Below, piece by piece: positions 10,741-22,099 of a stretch of 64,000 nt of DNA; positions within the stretch are counted from its first letter, which is position 1, and every line of letters starts with the position of its first letter. The notes under the pieces are model-generated. The model saw only the letters and a list, made by a program, of their open reading frames with translations, made no database searches and had not been told where the DNA came from. Source of the stretch: Schizophyllum amplum (Eukaryota; Basidiomycota; Agaricomycetes; Agaricales; Schizophyllaceae); the NCBI GenBank assembly GCA_007026445.1, contig VDMD01000014.1, forward strand, positions 62,001-126,000. The letters run 5' to 3'. The position numbers were made by a program, and so were the translations under genes.

Positions 10741-12699
10741 TGCCAGCCTTGAATGTCGTGTTCGAACGCTTGATGCGCACTATTCCTTTGTAATGTTAAT
10801 ATCCCAAGAGATGCTACACGTCTCAGAACTCACCAGTCGAGAGACCAAGCGACGTGTATGTCGAGGTCGACGCCGCGCTAGCTGGCTAGCAGTGGCAGGC
10901 TTGCCGCAGTGATGCCAAGGACCCCTAAGACGCGATCACGGATGGCGAGTTTCTCAGGACCACGTGACTGATAGTTGAACAAGGGGAAGGGCTGAAGGCC
11001 CGGTCAGCGATCGTCTACGGAAGCCCAGAACAAATCTCAAGCACCGCTTAAACCTGCTCTCGGCAGGCGCAGACACAGAGATCACTTGCGCCGCTGAGGC
11101 CGCGCCGCCAGCTGCCAGCGACCAGGCTAAGGTAGCGTGCAAATTGAGCACGAACATTATGATTATTTCCTGGACGATACCGTGAAAATCGAAGCTCGAT
11201 AAGACTCTTCTAAGAATGCCTTTTAGGGCGTGTACATTCAGTCTTGCTGTAAGAGGTGAAGCAATACATCCAGCGCGCCGCCTGATTTTCTCCACTGAGG
11301 AGCGTCAGCTCTAACTTCTAAGGGAGCAGATACCTGGGGGGAGTAAGCAGGTCGTTGACGAACATGGGAGGAGGCTTACCTCGACCTTCGCTGACAACGA
11401 GTCGGCAGGGAAACGGCAGCCTTCGGAAGCAGAGATCATAACTGTCAAGATCACAGATCTGGCAAGCGATTTCGCAGGGCACGTCGGCAATCGTTAGAGT
11501 TTCGACGAAAGAGAGGTCGAGAACGTGTGAAGCCCAAGGGGATGAGGAAGCCGGGAAGGAGAAGGGGGAAGCCCGGAAGGAGAACGAGGGGGAAGCGCAG
11601 TCTAGAATTTGAATGGCAGGTGAAGAAGGCGCGTTGCTAGAGTCAAGGGACGACAGCCCCAGGTCAAGGGGAAGAAGCACAACGAAGGAGTACTCACAAC
11701 TGACGGGGCCGAAGTCCAATGCAAACGGATGGTGGCAGCAGCACTCGGCGCCGATCCCTACGTGCTCTCGCTCGCTCGAGCCGGGAGTCGCATGAACTCC
11801 TGACAGCGAACACTTGCCTCGTGTCCGAACGTAGAGACAGAAGCCACCTACTTATGATAGTGTATCAGCTGAGAACAACAATAGAAGGGCTTCAAGGCAT
11901 ATACTGGTGCAGCAGATAGACAAGTAAAGCTCACCAGGGGCCCGCAGAGGCAAGTGAAGAGGAGACTAGCAACGACAGGCGCAAGGTATCAGGCAAGGTG
12001 CACGATACGATAGCAGACTCACGAGAGATGCGAGTGTTCGTCGAGGCATTGAATCGAGGCCAGATTCGCGAGCGCGATAGATTTTGAGAACGTCCGCGAG
12101 GGACCTGGAGAATTATTGCGGCCGCACGACGGCAAATAAGTGGAATGCGACCTAGGCGCGCTCGCGCGTAGCTCGATAGCGGAGATCATAGCACACCAAC
12201 CTGGTATCCGCTTTGCGAGATCGAACTCCGCGCTGGCTTCGTGGTTCCCTACTCCGCGGTCAGTGGTGCTTCTTCTTCGCGGGCTGACCTCGCCATCCGC
12301 ACCGAAGCAGGTCCTCTAACCCTGGCCCACTACAACCCAGGCCCAGGACAACCCAGGCCCGGTACAACCCAGCCCAGTACAACCCATTCGCCTCAATGCC
12401 TGTCTCCGCCACCTGTTGCTAAATGCTAGAGTTCACAGGATTGCGAATCGAAGAGGCCAGTCTACCTAGCGCGCTACGGCCGATCTGCCCAGAGCGCTCC
12501 AGTCCCAGTCAGTTCCGCTACAGCCGCTCCGCGCAAAGCTCGACTTCACCCGACGGAACGGCCACCTTCATCCGCCGACGACGAGCTCGACTTCATCCGA
12601 CGGGAAGCCTGCTTGCATTAGACGGAAAGCTCGCCTTCATCCGACTTCGTTAGACGGAGTGGGGCACCAGTACGTACCCGGGGCGCCGGCGGTAGTGCG
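10741..12699. other. Gene-free stretch with a conserved upstream block
   Basis: 10741-11180 aligns in reverse with 30640-31030, upstream of the other F-box gene. Shared landmarks on the F-box strand are GTGCTCAATTTGCACGCTACC, GTGATCTCTGTGTCTGCGCC, CAGTCACGTGGTCCTGAGAA and GCTTGGTCTCTC. A weak minus-strand ORF (11295-10954) covers part of it, but the other copy has stops, so coding is doubtful. From 11180 to 12699 I see no gene, RNA or clear repeat. Confidence 0.5.
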
Positions 12700-12935
12700 T
12701 AGAATCGTTCACGAAGCCCGTATGAAGCGTCCACGAAGCCCGTATGAAGCGTCCAACCATGCAGCATGCATGCTGCCAGCTCCGCAGAATCTAGCTATAG
12801 TATCAGTAGATTGGCGGAACGCATCTCGAGACTCACAGAACGCAGCTATAGATTGGCGGAACGCAGCTATAGATTGGCGGAACGCACCTAGAGACTCGCA
12901 TAACGCACCTCGAGCGGAGTCACGCGCTATATCTA
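12700..12935. repeat. Two short minisatellites
   Basis: 12705-12760 has two and a half copies of a 24-bp unit containing GAAGCCCGTATGAAGCGTCC. 12808-12930 has about five copies of a unit built on GATTGGCGGAACGCA with variable linkers (CTATA or CTAGAGACTC). Confidence 0.8.
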
Positions 12936-12986
12936 GACGGACGATGAGTCTGACCACGCTGATACGACCATGCTGAGGCGACGATG

Positions 12987-14524
12987 TATGGGCGGTATAG
13001 TGTCCAAAAACCTCCTTTGAGGCAAACGACACGCATCTCCGCCTTTCCCGTCTTGCGACGCACTTGTCGTCGGAGTATACATCTTGACGCTCATTTCATC
13101 CACATAGTCGGAAGGGTGTGTATGTCCTATATCATGGTCAGTATCAGAGGTAGGGAGAGACTGGGACTGGGCAGAGATAGGGAGGGGGCCATGCTAAGGT
13201 GGGCAGAGTGGTCGCCGTTCGGTGAAGGTTATCGGAGTTTAAAATCAGTTGATAAGCGCCCGGCGCTTACCGAACGCCATTGTTCTCGCCACCCAGCGTT
13301 CGGCCTCGCGCCGACAACCTCTCGGGCTCACTCGAGCTTCTCAAGTTGCTATGATCTACTATATATTCATTGTCCTCTACATCCCTCCCGTGCAGTGGCA
13401 CCTCAAAGGCAGAGTACTGATCGGCTACATACCAGCATTCAACTGTACTGGTGCGTGAAAGACTTTCCCGGGCTGACCCATACCTCAAGAATATGTCTTC
13501 AAGCCTATTAGCCATGGGTGAGCTGAATCTCTATCATTTGGCAGGTCTTATCACCAGCAGGCTTCAGCAAGCAAACCTGCCTTGCGCGACTGGCGAACAA
13601 GACCACGTGAGCACGCGGAAGGAGCCTCTCATGTCCGGGCCGCTACATACCACCGGTTTGACAGGACTTATGAGGCCCAAAGGCCTGAATCTTCGAGAGA
13701 AATTAGAGCAGGTATGTTGTGAACATATGTGTCGATTTGGGATCTCACTAGTGTTGTGCGGGCTCGGGCTGGGCCGGGCTTTGGGGGCTTGGGCTGGGCT
13801 TCCCCGGGCTGAGGCTCACTCATATCGTGAGCCCTGGCCCGAGCCCCCAAAAGCCCGAGCCCGGCCGAAGCCTCGGGCTCAAGCCCGGGCTTTGCAGCTC
13901 CCGCTGCTAACTCGCCCGTGAGTGCCAGCTACACCATATATTTACTATATATTGCACTCGCACCAGTACAGGCACCTCGGAGTGGTGCACACAAGCCGCT
14001 TTGGGGCGAGAAAGTCGCAGGATCGCGTGTGCAGCGCGTCCTCCCCGTCGAGCGACGCGTGCGTGACAGTGACGTCGTGACGCGACGCGTTCGCGCGTCG
14101 CCCGCAGGTCGCCCGTACCTATACGCGCGACTACCCATACAACATCTACCGCTGGTGACGGAGACGTCAAAGACTGTAATCAGAGGTGGGAGTTGAGCTT
14201 AAAGATTATTACAACACTGCTCACCGGCTGTTTACGAGACAGCCAGAGCCCAGGGCTGAAGCCTCGGGCTCCGGGTCTCTCCCATCGCGAGCCTGAGCCT
14301 GAGCCCTCCCCAAGCCCGCCGGCGGGCTGGGCTCGGGTCGGGCTTTCGAGGGCCGGGCTGGGCCGGGTATTGAGGCTTGAGCCCGAGCCCGCACAACACT
14401 AGATCTCACCGAGTCATGCGTCGTTTTGCGAAGAATGCCGAGCGTGTGCGTCGCGCGACCGAACGAGACCCTCCAGGTGTTCCAATTTTTTCGAAAGAGG
14501 TTTTTGGACACTATACCGCCCATA
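12987..14524. mobile_element. Terminal-inverted-repeat element, possibly Tc1/mariner-like, non-autonomous
   Basis: The two ends are perfect 28-bp inverted repeats: 12987-13014 begins TATGGGCGGTATAGTGTCC and continues AAAAACCTC, and 14497-14524 is its reverse complement. Weaker inverted similarity continues a few bases outside. The interior (1.48 kb) has no transposase I can recognise, and a second element (13749-14401) is nested in it. A TA lies at each extreme end, which would suit a Tc1/mariner-type target, but the superfamily is a guess. It could also be one arm pair of a larger decayed element. Confidence 0.6.
13749..14401. mobile_element. Non-autonomous hAT-type element (653 bp) with 8-bp target duplication
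   Basis: Perfect terminal inverted repeats of at least 22 bp start TAGTGTTGTGCGGGCT at the left; the right end is their reverse complement. The element is flanked by identical 8-bp direct repeats, GATCTCAC, at 13741-13748 and 14402-14409. An 8-bp target-site duplication together with a TAGNGNTG-like end is diagnostic of the hAT superfamily. The subterminal regions are packed with GGGCTCGGGCT/GGGCCGGGCT motifs in inverted orientation. No transposase frame is present, so it must have been moved in trans. Both copies of the target duplication are exact, which suggests a fairly recent insertion. Confidence 0.88.
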
Positions 14525-14879
14525 ACGATGACCATGCTCATGCGTAGCGTCGGTGTCACCGTCAGGCGCGCGACGCCAACTGTCACAGCACGTGCATACG
14601 TGACACCCGGTCCGTGCACGCGACGCGTGCTGAAGCCAGGCCTGCCGCGACGCGTGCTGAAGCCAGGGCCTGCCGCGACGCTTGAGCGTAGTCTCCCGTA
14701 CGCGTGAGTGATCTGAAGACGCGAGCGACTGGATGCCGCGAGTAAGCGACTGGACGCGTGGGTGCATGCGTGCAGGACGTAGTGCATGCGTGCAGGACGT
14801 AGTGCATTCCGGGAGGATTTACGGTCATGTATACTCGTGGGTGAAGAGACAACAGATGTACGGCCGCGGGAGACTGGGG

Positions 14880-15660
14880 GCGATGTCGAGAACTTGGCAA
14901 GCGACGCTGGCGACTTGGCAAGCGATGCTGGGGACTCAGCAAACAACGCTGGGGACTCAGCAAGCGACGCTGGGGACTCAGCAAGCGACGCTGGGGACTC
15001 AGCAAGCGACGCTGGCGAACTTGGCAAGCGACGATGGGTACTCGGGGCGCGATGTCAAGGACTCCTTGGGATTCGAGGGTGCAGATGATGGCGGCCGCGA
15101 CCAAGCCGCAACCTACGTCGGAAACGGCAAGCGAAAGAAGAGAACCTTCACAAGCGGACGCCGAGAAGCTCGACGAGCGAGTGCAGAGAAGCTTGACATC
15201 GAGTGCAGAGCAGCTCGACAAGCGAGTGGAAAGCTGGGTGACAAGCGAGTAGAGAGAAGCTGGACGAGCGAGTGCAGAGAAGCTTGACAGGCGAGTAGAG
15301 AGAAGTCTGAAAAGCGGACATCGAGAAGCTTGACTATGTAGCGAGTGCAGAGAAGCTCGACAAGCGAGTAGAGAGAAGTCTGAAAAGCGGACGTCGAGAA
15401 GCTTGACTATGTAGCGAGTGCAGAGCAGCTCGACAAGCGAGTGGAAAGCTGGGTGACAAGCGAGTGGAGAGAAGCTCGACAAGCGGATGGACACCGCTGG
15501 GAAGCCTTGACAAGCGGGCGGCAGCGCTGTGGAACACGGTCAGCACAAGAACAACGCTGGGGAACACGGTAAGCAGTGTCGAGCACCCGGTGTATGTGTC
15601 GAGCACCCGGTGCACGTATGTGTCGAGCACTCGGTGCACGTATGTGTGATTGGCGCACCC
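14880..15660. repeat. Minisatellite block 1 (purine-rich top strand)
   Basis: 14885-15030: about seven copies of a 21-bp unit, CAAGCGACGCTGGGGACTCAG, some reading GGCGACTTGG. 15160-15480: reiterated AGAAGCTCGACAAGCGAGTG/GAGAGAAG units, with a direct duplication of about 76 bp. 15575-15650: GTCGAGCACCCGGTGCACGT, three copies. Open frames across it are by-products of the repeats. Confidence 0.85.
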
Positions 15661-15939
15661 GTTCGCTCGCGCCGCATACTCGTGGGAGGGTGTCGAGGTA
15701 GGGTACATGTGAACGCCAAGGAGAGGGTCAAGCTGGACGTCGAGGAGAAGGTTCAGCCTCGGTTGGCTGACCTTGCATCGGTCAGCTGAGATAGCGACGA
15801 TGAGAACACGTACTTACAACCAGCGACGATGAGAACACGAAGCGCAAGACGAGCGGGAACCCTCGCGGTCACCGGCACCATTCAATTGGGATCCGCACGA
15901 AGCATGCATCGAACGAGGGGGGAGAGAGACTGAGGGAGA

Positions 15940-16790
15940 TGATGAGGGGAAGGACAGTTGTCACCGAGATGAGAACAACGTTCACCCCGATGAGACCACT
16001 GACCCACCGCGATGAGGACGTCGACGACTCACCGAGATGCGAGCAACTCACCGCGATGAGAAAGCACTCACCGAGATGAGAAAGCACTCACCGAGATGCG
16101 AAAGGACTCACGAGTCACCGCGATGAGACCAACCCACTGCGATGTAAACATCTCACCACGACGACCTCACGAGCAGGACCGACGACACTCGCACACACCA
16201 GAACAGAGAAAACAGATTGCACTTCGAGTCATGGAACAGATTGCACTGCGAGTCACAGACGCGATAGAAATACACAATAGATACAGAGAGGACACGAGGA
16301 TACAAGTACAGTGCGTTGTCGGTCGGTGCGCGACGGCGGGGGCGACGCGGTCTCCAGAGCAGAGGTAAGCGTCGGCGTCGCAGACACGCCAGCCAGCGAG
16401 TCGCTCGCAGACACGCCAGCCAGCGAGTCACTAGAAGACTCGCCCGCCGGCGAGTCGCTAGAAGACCCGCCCGCCGGCGAGTCGCTAGAAGACCCGCCCG
16501 CCGGCGAGTCGCTCGCAGACCCGCCCGCCAGCGAGCCGCTCGAAGCAGCTCGAGCGTTCTTCATCTCCTTCCTTCACTCCTCCTCGGTGCGCGCGAGGGG
16601 TATACGACGACTGGGCGCGAGGCGGTGGCTGTCCCGGTGGAGGATGCTCCTGCTTCAGATCGGTGAACAGAATGGTGGAGGATGCCTCCCCGGATGGGTG
16701 GAGGGTGCCTCCAGATCGGTGGACAATGCCTTCAGATCGGTGGAGGATGCCTCCAGGTAGGTGGAGGATTCCTCTCCAGATCGGTGGAAG
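15940..16790. repeat. Minisatellite block 2
   Basis: 15955-16150: about nine degenerate copies of ACTCACCGAGATGAGAAAGC (21-24 bp). 16370-16545: about six copies of a 27-bp unit containing GCCCGCCGGCGAGTCGCT. 16660-16790: GATCGGTGGAGGATGCCTCC, about six copies. 16150-16370 and 16545-16660 are unrecognised. Confidence 0.85.
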
Positions 16791-18584
16791 ATGACTTTTG
16801 CTCCAGATCGACGGGGACGCACGGCGGTGGTACAGCAAGAAAGCAGAGATGAGAGCGATGGCGCAGAGGCCAGCAGTCGATAGATACGGACGGTCGTGGG
16901 TGGTTGGTGGTGGTACATGCAGATGATGATGATAATGAAGACGATGGATCTGATGGGATGAACTTGCGATCACGGGATGATGATGGGCGGGAAGGAGATG
17001 ATTCGCGGGACACAGGCGCGGAGGGTCTGCTGCAAGGACGGTCAGCGGCGGATCGTCAAAGAGGAGGAGATGGTTGACGCACCACTCACGCGCAGAGCGC
17101 ACTCGCGCGCTGCCTACTTGAAAGGGCAGTCCGGAGAATGGGCGCCGCGCCAGCCGCAGTGGCAGCACTGGGGCGCGCTTGCGTGCGTGCGGGTTGCGTC
17201 GCTGGTGGAGGAGGCCACCGCGGCATTGGCGGGGGAGGAGGTCTGGGTGGCGGGGGCTTGGCAGCACATGTTGGTAGCGGTTGAGGTGGATGAGAGTGGT
17301 GAGCTCGGAGATGTCTGCGGGGGATGTCAGGGACGGCGAGAGGAGACTGGAACGCGTCGCGCACCTTGGTCAAGCGACGAGGGGAGACTGGGATGCGTTC
17401 CGTCGGCAGGCGGGCGCGCTTATATACGCGGCGCGCCGGGGGGCCCAGGCCTCCCGCGCGGCGCGGGATTGGACGGACGGGCCACGGGATTGGGCACCGG
17501 GCGCGGGTCGCGATGGCCATACGGGGATAGCGAGGAAGCGTTGCGTCAGGGAAGCGGATCGATGGATGACGCGGCTTCGTCGCCGCCACGCGATGCGGGG
17601 GAGATAACACCGAGATAGCGACGCAGGAACCCAGCATAATCGCCTCTTTGTCAACGCCCATGACACGGCCCAACCCTCCTCGGCCCTGGCACTGGCCCGT
17701 CGCCGTGCAATCCCCCAACGCGAATGTCTGCCTCGAGGAAACTCGAATAAATGGTCTAGCGACATACTCAACCGCCTGTTCCAGCTCGTTATCTTGTCGC
17801 GGGTAAACCAATACCAACTCCCACGCACAATCCGCTACCACTCTCCTTCGCGCGCATTCCCTCGCCATCCAAGCCTCTTCGAATTTGTAGATGCTCATCT
17901 GCCGTCTGCGGCGCGCGCATCAGCTGCTCGTTCGTGGGAGACAAGGCGGACGAGGCGGTGCCGCTCGCGGGACGTGTCTAGTACCCACCTCGGGGGCTCG
18001 CGGTCGGACACCCTGGACCGTCGAATCGGGAGCCTGCTTTTTGCGCACTTTTCCGCTCTCCTCGCACCTGTCGCACCTCTTGTATACATTTCTATTGCAC
18101 AGCCAGACGCGATAAGTAGCCACCGAGTTTCCGTGTTTCCAGGCCTCCCTTCACCGTCTTCAAGCAAGCTCTCAATCAAGGTACGCGCCATTGAGTACGA
18201 TCTTCATGAATCAACCGGCGCCTTTCCTCCTGCCTGACTAGCTGGCACCTTCCTCCTGAAGGCCTTACGAGCTGACATCTTCTCCCGATGAATTGGCCTC
18301 TCCCTGCCGATGTATTGACCTCTTCCTATCGACGCATAGCATCTTCCTACTGACGAACATCCTCCTACCGACGAGCATCTTCCTACCGACGAAATGGCAC
18401 CGTCTTCCAAACGCTCACCGTCAGCCTCATTCATATCTCCCGAGGTCAGCACCCCAGCACGGGATCTCGGCATGACCAGTCGATGACCACAATGCCCACA
18501 GGGGAAAGTTCATACGTCAACTCCCGCAGGGGGCAAGGCCGCGCCTCAACTTATAGACAGGGTACTTAGCACATCCGACAGACA
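16791..18584. other. Unassigned stretch between minisatellite blocks
   Basis: No repeat of note apart from GATGATGA-type simple sequence at 16920-16990. A minus-strand open frame at 17898-17086 begins MSIYKFEEAWMARECARRR. Its first ~90 codons look protein-like, but the rest is proline/arginine-rich with no family I know and no supporting paralogue. I leave it as unassigned sequence. Confidence 0.35.
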
Positions 18585-20010
18585 GGCGATGCTCGATGCG
18601 TCACCCGCGGCGCTCGATGCGTCACCCGCAGCGCTCGATGCACTTCTGGAGGCCATCCTGACACCGGCTCGAGGCCATCCTGACACCGTCTCGAGGCCGT
18701 CTTCGAACTGCCCGTTAGCCCGTCTCCGAACTGCCCGTGAGCCCGTCTCCGAACTGCCCGTGAGCCCGTCTACACACCGCCCGTGAGCCCGTCATCTCAC
18801 CGTCCGTGAACCCGTCTTCTCACCGTCCGTGAACCCGTCTTCACGCCGTCCGTGAACCCCTCTTCACGCCGTCCGTTAGCCCGTCTTCACACCGTCCGTT
18901 AGCCCATCTTCACACCGTCTCGAGGCCTTCCTCATACTACCGTCCGTGAGCCCGTCTTCACACCGCCCGTTAGCCCGTCTTCACACCGTCCGTTAGCCCG
19001 TCTTCCCGCCCGTGAGCCCGTCTTCACACCGTCCGTTAGCCCATCTTTGTACCGTCCGCAGCCCGTTTTCGCACCGTCTCGAGGCCTTCCTCATACTACC
19101 GTCCGTGAGCCCGTCTTCACGCCGTCCGTGAGCACGTCTTCACGCCGTTCACGGTGAACCCGTTTGATTGGCGTGCATATCCCCGCCGCTCATCGCGCTC
19201 TCCACCCTGCAATGCCGCCTATCGCACCGTCACAGCCCGCTCTCGCTGCCTCCAAAATCGCTCTCGCTGCCTCCAAAATCGCTCTCGCTGCACTCAAACT
19301 CGCTCTCGCTGCACCCAGATTCGTTCTCGCTGCACTCAAACTCGCTCTCGCTACACTCAGATTCGCTCTCGCTGTCCTCAGATTCGCTCCCGCAGCACTC
19401 AGATTCGCTCCCGCTGTACTCATGCGCTCTGGACTCGTTCGCTATCTTGGACTCGTTCGCCTTCCTGGACTCGTTCGCCTTGCTTACTCGAGTACGTCCT
19501 GCTTACTGGAGTACATCCTGCTTACTCGAGTACGTTGCTTACTCGAGTACGCCCTGCTTACCGGAGCACACTCAAATAATCGCAGTACATACGTCCTTTT
19601 TACTCGAGCATTATGTTCTTGTTCTTTGCCGCCTTGCCGTCTTCTCTCCTCCTCCTACTCTGGTTTCTCTCCTCCTCCTACTCTGGTTTATCTAATCCGC
19701 GATTCGGTTTATCTAATCCGCGATTCGGTTTACTTATCTAATCCGCGATTCGGTTTATCTAATCCGCGATTCGGTTTATCTAATCTCTTCCTTTTTCCCG
19801 CAACTCGAGCTATATCTCCCGCAACTCGAGCTATATCTCCCCCTACCCTGGCTCTATCCCCGCTGCTTCAGCTCCCTCCCCCTACCCTGGCTGCTTTGGC
19901 TCTGATTTGCTCTCATGTATGCGACCGCTGCCTTCAGTGCATCTCCCGGTTGTACATGCGCCTCTGGCTTGTATATGCGCCTCTGGCTTGTATATGCGCC
20001 TCGTTCCTCC
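18585..20010. repeat. Minisatellite block 3 (pyrimidine-rich top strand)
   Basis: 18585-18640: 21-bp TCGATGCGTCACCCGCGGCGC units. 18660-19145: more than 20 degenerate copies of about 20-22 bp, built on GAGCCCGTCTTCACACCGTCC. 19235-19425: about nine copies of 21-bp CTCTCGCTGCACTCAAACTCG. 19440-19575: CTCGTTCGCCTTCCTGGA, then GCTTACTCGAGTACG units. 19685-19790: five copies of 21-bp TTTATCTAATCCGCGATTCGG. 19945-20010: three copies of CGCCTCTGGCTTGTATATG. Confidence 0.88.
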
Positions 20011-20324
20011 GTACACTCTACACGCCTCGCTCATGCTCCTATGACACTCTGCACGCCTCGCTCACGCTCCTATAACACTCTACGCCCCTCGTTCATATTC
20101 CTACAGGCTCGGCTCACCGCATCCTACAGCTCGGCTCACTGCATCCTACAGCTCAGCTCACCACATCGTCCAGGCTCGGGCGGTACCGCATCCTTACGCC
20201 ACGCGCCCCTCGTTCATATTACTACAGCTCGGCTCACCACATCTTCCAGGCTCGGGCGATACCACATCTTCCAGGCTCTGGCGGTACCGCGCCACAAACG
20301 GCTGTCGCCACAGCGCCGCGCTAG

Positions 20325-21830
20325 GTATCCGGACGTAACGTCACTGTAGGTATTCCGGACGTAACGTCAGTGTAGGTATCCGGACGTAGCGCCACGGTAG
20401 GTATCCAGACGTCGCGCCACGCTAGGTATTCCGGGCGTAACGTCACTGTAGGTATTCCGGACGTAACGTCACTGTAGGTATTCCGGACGTCGCGAGCGCG
20501 AAGGGCTACCGGACGTCGCGAACGCGAAAGGCTATCAGACAATCCACGCGCAGGGCTACTGGACGCGCACTACCACGCGCCGCAACGCGCGACCGAACAG
20601 CGCACTACCACGCGCGACCGAACAGCGCGCCACCACACGCCGCGCCGGTAGGCTTTCCATATATCTCGGGAGCGAACAGGCCAGGGCAGCAGTGCCGAGA
20701 ACAGGGACTTGCGGCGGAGTCGAGAACAGGGACTGGCGGCGGCGTCGAGACTCGGGACCGGTGGCGAGGACAGGCCCGGAGCGGCGTCGAGAACAGGGAC
20801 TGGCGGCGAGAACAGAGACTGGCGGCGGCGTCAAGAACGGGGACCGGTGGTGGTGCAAGCGTTCGGAAAGCGAGGCAAGCGTCCGGAAAGCGAGGCGAGC
20901 GGCCGGAAGGCGAAGCGAGCGTCCGGAAAGCCAGCTAATCGTCCGACATCTATGGCTTGCTGTCTTCGAGCCTCGCCGGGATTGCGCGATGCGGCGTTCG
21001 GAAGGCCTTACCTCTCCCCAGCGTCCGGGCGTCCTCCCTGCGGCGCGCGTGGTCCTGTCCGCGGGTTCTTCCACTGTGCCTTGCGCTGTCTCCTTCGCGG
21101 CGCCTTGCGCTGTCTAGTCCTTGGCGCTGTGCCCTATCCCATCTCGCGCCTTGCGCTTACCCATTTCGCGCCTTGCTCTTACCCATTCGCGGCACCGTGC
21201 CCTATCCCAATCTACAACGTGCGCTGTCCAACTCGCGGCGCCATGCGCTGTCATCCTGGCGGCAACGCGCGCTGTCATCCTGGCGGCAACGCGCGCTGTC
21301 CAACTCGCGGCAACGCGCGCCGTCACCCTGAGCGGCATCCTGCGGTTGCGGCGCCTCGTCCCTGCGGCAGTGTTAAATAAGCTCGCGCCTTCTTTCCTTC
21401 CATCCCCTTCTCTTCCTTTTGACGTTTCCATTCTTTTTCTTTTGACGTTTCCCTCTTTCTTCTTGACGTTTTCCTTTTCTTCTTGACGTTTGCCTTTTCT
21501 TCTTGACGTTTTCCTTTTCAGTCTGACGTTTTCCTTTTCTTCTTGACGTTTGCCTTTTCAGTCTGACGTTTCCCCTCTTTTTCTTCTGAACTTTCCCCTT
21601 GTGTCCTGACGTTTTCCTCTTTCGTTTGACAACTCCTCTTCCTGCCAAGCCCATCGAAACCTACCTTCCTACCTGACATTACCTCCTTTTCTTGACGCGC
21701 GGGCCAGACCTGACCTCTACCCTTCCTTTCTGACGCGTCCACCTTCCCTCCTGATGCGTCTACCCTTCCCTCCTGACGCGTCTACCTTCCCCTCCTGACG
21801 CGTCTACCTTCCCCTCCTTCTGGCATGTTC
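20325..21830. repeat. Minisatellite block 4
   Basis: 20325-20495: seven copies of about 25 bp, GTAGGTATTCCGGACGTAACG and variants. 20695-20860: GGCGTCGAGAACAGGGACTG units. 20860-20945: GTCCGGAAAGCGAGGCGAGC. 21225-21330: GCGCTGTCATCCTGGCGGCAA. 21415-21640: more than ten copies of about 19-20 bp, TCTTGACGTTTTCCTTTTC. 21735-21830: CTTCCCCTCCTGACGCGTCTA. Confidence 0.85.
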
Positions 21831-22099
21831 CCTTCCTTCTGGCATCTACCCTACTTTCTGACATATATTCTTCCTTCTGACACCCCCCCTTCCCCCTCCC
21901 GATACGTCCACACCCTGTGCCGACGTTCTACTCCCTATTCTGACGGCTGTTTTCCCCTCCGAAGGGCCTGGCACAAGCCTGGCAGCCGGTCTGGGCGCGG
22001 TCGTTCCTTGCCTCCGACGCTAACGGATGCGACCGGCTACCGCCGCGCCGCCGTCTCGTATGTTCGACGCGAGGCGCCGCGCATCCGACGCGTCGTCTG

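Noticed and set aside
14221..15494. Long minus-strand Leu/Ser-rich open frames as repeat proteins
   Set aside because: They run across the hAT end and several unrelated minisatellites; openness follows from repeat units lacking stops.
17086..17898. Minus-strand open frame of 270 codons (MSIYKFEEAW start) as a gene
   Set aside because: Only the first part looks protein-like; the rest is Pro/Arg-rich and in a region of repeat-driven open frames, with no motif or paralogue.
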